Shown one piece after another: positions 59,299 through 64,000 of a stretch of DNA of 64,000 nucleotides. Below the pieces are notes generated by a model, which was not told the origin of the DNA, did not search any database, and worked only from the letters and a program-made list of their open reading frames with translations. Where the stretch lies: the NCBI RefSeq assembly GCF_000376425.1, contig NZ_AQWL01000012.1, forward strand, positions 1 to 64,000. The letters run 5' to 3'. The first letter of the stretch is position 1. Each line of letters begins with the position of its first letter. Both the position numbers and the translations under genes were made by a program. Source of the stretch: Thiobacillus denitrificans DSM 12475 (lineage in GTDB: Bacteria; Pseudomonadota; Gammaproteobacteria; Burkholderiales; Thiobacillaceae).

Positions 59299-59690
59299 GG
59301 GTGGATCTCCCAGGCCGTGTAGATGCAACGGTCAGGCCGGTTCTCGAAGGTGTCGTACACCACACCATCGATTACCGCGAAAACGTGCTTGGCGACCCGA
59401 CAGATGTAGCGGCCAGACCGGTACGTCTCGCAGAACGCCTGAGGATTCATTCGCCGTTGTCCCTTTGCGGCAGGGAAAGCAATCTTGCTGACGCAGGGCT
59501 GCGCATTGAGCCACTTCGCCAGGTCGAACCGTTGGCTGCATTTGCGGCCGGCGGTGGCCAGCCGATCGTAGGCCTCGTCGTATGGGATGGCGAGTGCCAG
59601 GGCGACGGCGCGAACCGTGCAGTCAACCTTTTGGCGGGGGCGCTTCGATTGTGCGCGGCCCGCATCGTGGATAATCCATGGGTAACTCAT
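59295..59690 (-). CDS. Papain-like cysteine-protease-fold protein
   Basis: 131 residues. 'DCTVRAVALALAIPYDEAYD' near the N-terminus and 'GRYICRVAKHVFAVIDGVVYDT' near the C-terminus give the Cys...His order and spacing of small papain-like (C39/C1-type) proteins common on phages and plasmids. The start at 59690 overlaps the previous stop (ATGA). An ATG nine bases earlier is less likely. Target unknown. Confidence 0.65.
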   Translation of the reverse strand: MSYPWIIHDAGRAQSKRPRQKVDCTVRAVALALAIPYDEAYDRLATAGRKCSQRFDLAKWLNAQPCVSKIAFPAAKGQRRMNPQAFCETYRSGRYICRVAKHVFAVIDGVVYDTFENRPDRCIYTAWEIHP

Positions 59691-60001
59691 AGCGCGCACC
59701 CCGACATTTCTTCGGCGTGGTTTTGGCTCCGGCTTGCCCAGTAGCCGCTCGCAACCCTTCGAACGTTGGCCAGCGCTTCCCCGGGATTCTCAAGCTGCAA
59801 GCCGTAAATCGGGTCGCCAAATCGCCTCGCTTCGCGCTGTTCGTTGAGCTCGTCCGCCTGGGCTTTTGCTTCCAGCCAAGGAAGGCCCGTTCCAATGACT
59901 TTGCGTGAACTTCCAAACCCTGTGCTGAGGTATACCGTGTATCGCGCAACCGCTTGATGGCTTTCGCGGTACATTTTGAGGGCCTGGTCGGTTTCGCTCA
60001 T
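59687..60001 (-). CDS. Small hypothetical protein
   Basis: 104 residues from ATG 60001 (GGAGGG upstream). A helical N-terminus 'ETDQALKMYRESHQAVARYT', a beta segment, and a second helix 'WLEAKAQADELNEQREARRF'. No known family. Coupled to the next gene. Confidence 0.55.
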   Translation of the reverse strand: MSETDQALKMYRESHQAVARYTVYLSTGFGSSRKVIGTGLPWLEAKAQADELNEQREARRFGDPIYGLQLENPGEALANVRRVASGYWASRSQNHAEEMSGCAL

Positions 60002-60044
60002 GGTGCGTGACCCTCCTGTTCCGTTGCCTTGGTCAATCATTTTT

Positions 60045-60635
60045 CTAGCCTATTCCAGCACTTGGTACGGGACGGGACTTCCCGGTCTCGGCACAATGCT
60101 GCCTTATCTCGTCAAATTCCAGCCAGATCACGACACCTTCGAAGTCGATCTTGTAACTTAGGTTCTCGTCATCCTCGTCTATCTTCAGGACAATGCCTTC
60201 GTCCCCGGTGTAAAGCCCGTGCTTTGCCATGTCGTCAACGACCGCGATGACGTCGCCAATACTCAAGTACCCCTTATGCGCGTTTCCGCCGCCTTCCTCG
60301 GGCGTGTCGTCGTCAGGGAAAAAGTCGCGCAAGGACCTCTTCTTTTTGGCCCTTGTAGGCTTCTTGGGCAGCGGGTTGGCGAGACGGTGCATCCTGAAGT
60401 GCCTCAGCTCGGCGGCAGACACCTTGGGCAGGCCGCGCACCGCATCGTCCCAATGGGCCGCTCGATCCGGGTCTGCAATAAGTCGGGACAGGTAGTTCTC
60501 CGTGATTCCCCAACGGTAGGCGACATCAACGAGCCTCCAGCCGAAACGCTCTATGTGCCGACGAAAGGCCCCTGGGGTGAGCCTCGATAATTCCTTGGCG
60601 TTACTTCCGTTGCTGTTCCTGATGTCTTGTGACAT
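60045..60635 (-). CDS. Hypothetical protein with helix-turn-helix-like N-terminus
   Basis: 196 residues. 'FRRHIERFGWRLVDVAYRWG' and 'ITENYLSRLIADPDRAAHWD' suggest a helix-turn-helix. A basic linker (KKPTRAKKKRS) and a beta-rich C-terminal part around 'GDVIAVVDDMAKHG' and 'DEGIVLKIDEDDENLSYKID' follow. First gene of the long minus-strand operon and a candidate regulator of it. No ribosome-binding site is obvious at the ATG. Confidence 0.6.
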   Translation of the reverse strand: MSQDIRNSNGSNAKELSRLTPGAFRRHIERFGWRLVDVAYRWGITENYLSRLIADPDRAAHWDDAVRGLPKVSAAELRHFRMHRLANPLPKKPTRAKKKRSLRDFFPDDDTPEEGGGNAHKGYLSIGDVIAVVDDMAKHGLYTGDEGIVLKIDEDDENLSYKIDFEGVVIWLEFDEIRQHCAETGKSRPVPSAGIG

Positions 60636-60866
60636 TAAATTTGATAGGCCCCGGTTGCTATTCGTGGTGACTCATACCCGTCGCATTCCAAAAAACGGCC
60701 GACCCGCCCATTATCTATTTCATAGAAGACAGGTACGTCACTGGTAAGTCCTTGTCTTTATTACGGACTTGCCGATTATAGGCCAACGGCGGCCGCACAA
60801 CACTACCTTTTTTCTGGACTCATTGTAGCTTCTAAATGACATTATTACAATATTGTCGTTTACGGC
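60636..60866. other. Divergent intergenic region
   Basis: Between the minus-strand operon and ssb. It contains an inverted repeat AAGTCC (60746-60751) / GGACTT (60765-60770) and an ACAATATTGT palindrome at 60847-60856. The palindrome is the same ten bases as the core of the condensin-operon operator at 20102-20111. No gene. Confidence 0.45.
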
Positions 60867-60894
60867 TTGCAAATGATAATAAAATATGGATAAT
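60867..60894 (+). promoter_or_regulatory. Putative ssb promoter
   Basis: TTGCAA (60867-60872), 16 bases, GATAAT (60889-60894). Transcription would start near 60901, giving a 5' leader of about 170 nt that ends in leader copy H. The ACAATATTGT palindrome lies 10 bases upstream of the -35. Confidence 0.5.
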
Positions 60895-61022
60895 ACATAA
60901 CAGATATTACAAGCGTGGATCGTAGGCATTTCGCCGAAACGCACGATTTGGGTATCAAGCGCGGAGCAGTCGATCTGTATGCTGTGTCTCCGTATAGACC
61001 GTGCAGAGCCAAGGTTGGCGAA

Positions 61023-61064
61023 GCACAACGTAGCCGGCCGGGACGGTCGGTTTTATTGAAGGAG
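61023..61064 (+). promoter_or_regulatory. Conserved 5' leader, copy H (before ssb)
   Basis: GCACAACGTAG (61023-61033), hairpin CCGGCC (61034-61039) / GGTCGG (61045-61050, one G-T pair), then AAGGAG at 61059-61064. GCAC starts 50 nt before the ATG. A further hairpin GCCAA-GG-TTGGC lies just upstream (about 61006-61017). Same order as the other leaders. Confidence 0.6.
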
Positions 61065-61072
61065 CATGTGAA

Positions 61073-61633
61073 ATGGCAAGCGTGAACAAGGTGATCGTTG
61101 TTGGTAACCTGGGCCAAGACCCCGAGATGCGTTACCTCCCCTCGGGCGATGCGGTGGCGAATTTCTCCGTCGCTACCACGGATACGTGGAAAGACAAGGA
61201 AGGCAACAAGCAGGAAGCTACCGAGTGGCATCGTTGTTCGGTGTTTGGCCGCACCGCCGAGGTCTGTGGCCAATATCTCAAGAAAGGCAGCCAGGTTTAC
61301 ATCGAGGGCGGCCTGCGCACCCGGAAATACACCGACAAGGAAGGTATCGAGCGCTACTCGACCGAGATTCGCGTCGATCAGATGAAGATGCTCGGAAGCC
61401 GTCAGGGCGGTGGTCAGGCTGATGGAGGCAACGCCCCGCGTCAGGCCCAGCCCAGTCGTAATCAGGGCCAAAACAATGGCGGCGGTCAGCGCCCTCAGGC
61501 GCAAGGCAGTGGTGGCAATGGGCGTCCTGCCAGCAGCGGGTTCGATGACATGGACGACGACATCCCGTTTGGGTCAAACAGCATCGGCCATGACGTGATC
61601 TGGCGCAAGCTGAGCCGCACCCGCGTGGTTTAA
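61073..61633 (+). CDS. ssb: Single-stranded DNA-binding protein
   Basis: 186 residues. OB fold at 1-110 ('[20 protein letters not shown]', '[14 protein letters not shown]', '[12 protein letters not shown]'), a Gly/Gln-rich linker, then DDMDDDIPF. The acidic DDDIPF motif normally ends SSB and recruits partner proteins. Here it is followed by 20 more residues rich in basic and hydrophobic side chains, ending RTRVV. Plasmid ssb genes assist replication and establishment. A conserved leader and a probable promoter precede it. Confidence 0.95.
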   Translation: MASVNKVIVVGNLGQDPEMRYLPSGDAVANFSVATTDTWKDKEGNKQEATEWHRCSVFGRTAEVCGQYLKKGSQVYIEGGLRTRKYTDKEGIERYSTEIRVDQMKMLGSRQGGGQADGGNAPRQAQPSRNQGQNNGGGQRPQAQGSGGNGRPASSGFDDMDDDIPFGSNSIGHDVIWRKLSRTRVV

Positions 61634-61710
61634 GCGGTCGTTCAATGACTCCGGTTGGCCGTGTGGCCGCCGGAGGTAGAGCCACACCTTATAAATGCAC
61701 TGATCTAAAA

Positions 61711-61917
61711 ATGGTGAAATCTCATCAAGTTCTGTCCGGTGCCATGGTGCGCCGCCTCATGCGCAAAAACCGTGTCTCCATTGCCGGTCTCGCGGCGAAA
61801 AACCAGCTCACGCGAAAGCGCGTGCGCGAGGTGCGGAAGAACGGTATTGAAGGATTTCTGGCTGAAGAATGGTGTTGTCTGATCACCGGGAAGAAGCCTG
61901 GCTGTCCGGCTGCGTAA
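61711..61917 (+). CDS. Small conserved plasmid protein (helix-turn-helix-like)
   Basis: 68 residues from ATG 61711: 'LSGAMVRRLMRKNRVSIAGL' followed by 'RVREVRKNGIEGFLAEEW' and 'ITGKKPG'. Proteins of this shape recur on plasmids and look like a small helix-turn-helix. Neither this ATG nor the one at 61645 has a clear ribosome-binding site. Function unknown. Confidence 0.55.
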   Translation: MVKSHQVLSGAMVRRLMRKNRVSIAGLAAKNQLTRKRVREVRKNGIEGFLAEEWCCLITGKKPGCPAA

Positions 61918-61938
61918 CGGAAGGACGACGAGAAGGAG

Positions 61939-62259
61939 ATGGTTTTGCCCTACACAGTAACCCCTGAAGACATGTCGTCGATCACCGACGTGGAATTGGC
62001 ATTCAGCACTGATCGTCTGCTCCCGGTCTGGGAAGACATCCCACCTGAATTCCGCACCGGCAACCTCTACACGAAACTGGCAGAGGCGATCTTCTTCGGG
62101 TGGGACTTGCCTACGTGCCAGATCGACATGAAAGCCGGTTTCGAACCTGAGGCACTCAACCGGACCGTACGGGCGCACCTGCAATCATTTGGCCCGAAAC
62201 ACCAACACAAGATCGCCGGAGTGGGATACATGATCGCGCAAGCGGCGGTACTGTGCTAG
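61939..62259 (+). CDS. Conserved plasmid hypothetical protein
   Basis: 106 residues behind GAAGGAG. 'AFSTDRLLPVWEDIPPEFRT' followed by 'GNLYTKLAEAIFFGWDLPTC' is a pattern I have seen on several proteobacterial plasmids. No known role. It sits between the ssb and parE genes. Confidence 0.65.
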   Translation: MVLPYTVTPEDMSSITDVELAFSTDRLLPVWEDIPPEFRTGNLYTKLAEAIFFGWDLPTCQIDMKAGFEPEALNRTVRAHLQSFGPKHQHKIAGVGYMIAQAAVLC

Positions 62260-62339
62260 CGAGTGGAATGACAGGCGACTTGGCGGATTGAAATTGGCAC
62301 CAAACAAAGAACACGATTGAGCGGAAGGACAGCGAGCAA

Positions 62340-64000
62340 ATGGCAAAGGACTACAGCGCAGCCTCGATCAAGGTGCTCAAAGGCCTTGAACCGGTCCGGG
62401 CCCGGCCCGGCATGTACACCCGGACCGACAACCCCCTCCACGTCATCCAGGAGGTCATCGACAACTCGGCGGACGAAGCCCTCGCTGGGCACGCTTCGCA
62501 AATTGGCGTCCGGTTGTGGCTGGATGGCTCCGTCACCGTCAGCGATGATGGCCGCGGCATTCCCGTCGAACCTCACCCCCAGGAAAAAGAACCCACTGTT
62601 GTCGTGGTGCTGACCCGTCTGCACGCCGGCGGCAAGTTCGACAAAACCACCGGCGAAGGGGCCTACGCATTCTCTGGCGGCCTGCATGGCGTTGGCGTGT
62701 CAGTGACCAATGCCCTCGCCTCTCGTCTTGCCGTGACGGTCAAGCGTGACGGCCACATCAACGAGGTCGAGTTCGTTGACGGCGGCAAGATTGGCAAAAA
62801 GCTCTCGGTGATCGGCAAATGCGCCAAGAAGGAAACCGGCACGACGATCCGCGTCTGGCCCGACCCCGCTTTCTTCGAGTCAGCCAAGATCCCAGAGCGG
62901 GAGCTTGCGCGCCTGCTCCGCGCCAAGGCCGTTCTTCTGCCCGGGGTGACTTTCAGGCTGGAAATCGAGCGCCATGACAGCGTCGACGAGCGGGTTTTCT
63001 GCTACCAGGGTGGGCTGTCCGACTACCTGGCGGAGCAGGTGCCTCCGGATGATGCCGTCGTGCCCGTGTACGCGGGCGAGGCCTACGCCGACGGCAACAA
63101 CGGATTTGCAAAAGGCGAAGGCGCGGCGTGGGCGGTGACCTGGTCGGATTCCGCCACTTTTTCTGAGTCCTATGTGAACCTGATCCCTACCCTGCAAGGC
63201 GGAACTCACGAGGCGGGCCTGCGCGCCGGCGTGTTCGAGGCGGTCAAATCCTTCGCCGAGCATCACGCCCTGTTGCCCCGCGGCGTTCAGCTGCGCCAGG
63301 AGGATGTGACGGGACGCATGTCCTTCGTGCTCTCCGCACGCCTACTCGACCCCCAGTTTCAGGGCCAGGTGAAGGAGAAGCTGAATTCGCGCGAGGCCGT
63401 GAAGCTGGTGTCGACCATGTGCCGAGACCCCTTCGAGGTTTGGCTCAATGCCCACGTCGAGCATGGTAGGACCATAGCAGAGATGGCGGCCAAGGCGGCT
63501 GCAGCACGACTCAAATCTGCCCAGAAAACCGAGAAGAAAAAGACTTCCGGCGTGGCCGTGCTCCCGGGCAAGCTGTCCGACGCCGCCACGGACGACCCAA
63601 CGATCCGCGAGCTGTTCCTCGTGGAAGGCGACTCCGCCGGCGGCAGCGCCAAGCAGGCGCGCGACAGGGAGACCCAGGCCATCCTGCCCTTGCGCGGCAA
63701 GGTAATGAATTCCTGGGAAACCGACCCCAATGCGCTCTACGCCAACAAGGAAATCCACGACATCGCGGTGGCCCTCGGTGTGGAACGGCATGGGCTGGAC
63801 AGCAACCCAGACCTCTCAGGCCTGCGCTACCACAAGGTCGTGATCATGACCGATGCAGACGTGGACGGTGCGCACATCTCCACCCTGCTGCTCACGCTCT
63901 TCTTCCGGCACTTCCCGAAACTCGTGGAGCTTGGCCATATCCATGTCGCGCAACCGCCGCTGTATCGGGTGGACGTGCCGGCGAAGGGCAAAAAACCGGC
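62340..64000 (+). CDS. parE: Topoisomerase IV subunit B (ParE), 3' end beyond window
   Basis: 553 residues are visible with no stop. A GHKL ATPase domain ('EVIDNSADEALAG', DDGRGIP at 69-75, 'GLHGVGVSV'), a transducer domain, and a TOPRIM part with 'FLVEGDSAGGSAKQARDRET' and 'VIMTDADVDGAHIS' are all present. The opening 'KVLKGLEPVRARPGMYT' and 'LPLRGKVMNSWE' favour ParE over GyrB. A plasmid-borne decatenase would help separate large replicons. A parC partner should follow to the right. GGAAGGA stands before the ATG. Confidence 0.92.
   Translation, partial: MAKDYSAASIKVLKGLEPVRARPGMYTRTDNPLHVIQEVIDNSADEALAGHASQIGVRLWLDGSVTVSDDGRGIPVEPHPQEKEPTVVVVLTRLHAGGKFDKTTGEGAYAFSGGLHGVGVSVTNALASRLAVTVKRDGHINEVEFVDGGKIGKKLSVIGKCAKKETGTTIRVWPDPAFFESAKIPERELARLLRAKAVLLPGVTFRLEIERHDSVDERVFCYQGGLSDYLAEQVPPDDAVVPVYAGEAYADGNNGFAKGEGAAWAVTWSDSATFSESYVNLIPTLQGGTHEAGLRAGVFEAVKSFAEHHALLPRGVQLRQEDVTGRMSFVLSARLLDPQFQGQVKEKLNSREAVKLVSTMCRDPFEVWLNAHVEHGRTIAEMAAKAAAARLKSAQKTEKKKTSGVAVLPGKLSDAATDDPTIRELFLVEGDSAGGSAKQARDRETQAILPLRGKVMNSWETDPNALYANKEIHDIAVALGVERHGLDSNPDLSGLRYHKVVIMTDADVDGAHISTLLLTLFFRHFPKLVELGHIHVAQPPLYRVDVPAKGKKP

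Noticed and set aside
60005-60030. GCAACGG ahead of the 60001 minus-strand gene as a leader copy
   Set aside because: Only about 28 nt from the ATG and no hairpin between.
1-64000. Conjugation genes, tRNA or rRNA genes
   Set aside because: None could be supported anywhere in the window.

Overview
The window looks like part of a large proteobacterial plasmid (or a plasmid-like integrative element), most likely from a beta- or gammaproteobacterium. The GC-rich coding is typical of that group. It carries two partition loci (ParA/ParB with three parS-like palindromes at 31.2-33.6 kb, and a small ParA plus ribbon-helix-helix protein at 50.5-51.5 kb). It also carries a Rep_3-type initiator with an iteron array (47.8-49.7 kb), a second possible initiator with tandem repeats (33.9-35.0 kb), a PRTRC cassette, SSB, topoisomerase IV subunit B, and many small proteins typical of plasmids. 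I saw no rRNA, tRNA, CRISPR array, conjugation gene, or core metabolic operon.

Layout. 0-0.2 kb: 5' end of an IS30-type transposase. 0.6-5.8 kb: PRTRC genes (ParB-like, E, C, F, B, ThiF). 6-20 kb: accessory genes, including an S1/P1 nuclease, an 1155-residue protein of unknown function behind an apparently leaderless promoter, a PP-type phosphatase, and a run of nucleotide/ADP-ribose-type genes (DUF5131, XF1762-like, DUF4326-SLOG, macro domain). This stretch ends with a membrane-anchored ECF sigma factor. 20.1-26.3 kb: a five-gene operon made of a winged-helix regulator followed by a MukF/MukE/MukB-like condensin and a JetD-like TOPRIM nuclease. This is a Wadjet/MksBEFG-type system and the centrepiece of the window. 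26.4-30.9 kb: a CobT-like VWA protein, an S49 peptidase and a NERD protein. 31-35 kb: partition and possible replication. 35.4-46 kb: class II ribonucleotide reductase and plasmid hypothetical proteins, including a GHKL ATPase. 46-49.7 kb: DksA variant, SDR, Rep and iterons. 49.8-53.2 kb: second partition locus and a DUF4942 DNA methyltransferase. 53.3-60.6 kb: a long minus-strand operon ending in ERCC4 nuclease, HD-M48 fusion, UvrD-like helicase and tyrosine recombinase. 61-64 kb: ssb and parE (runs off the right edge).

Two system-level observations stand out. First, the condensin operon has its own sigma70-like promoter and a perfect 14-bp palindrome just upstream of the regulator, so the regulator may be autogenous. 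Second, at least eight unlinked genes (PRTRC parB, the VWA gene, nrdJ, the 40830 gene, the 42248 gene, the GHKL gene, the methyltransferase and ssb) share a 5' leader. It consists of a GCAACG-like core, then a hairpin whose sequence varies but whose pairing persists, then an AGGAG ribosome-binding site. In four of them the core lies exactly 49 nt upstream of the ATG. This looks like a structured RNA regulon, possibly the radC motif class, that ties the DNA-metabolism genes of the element together.

All family assignments are by eye from the translated sequence. No database search was run.
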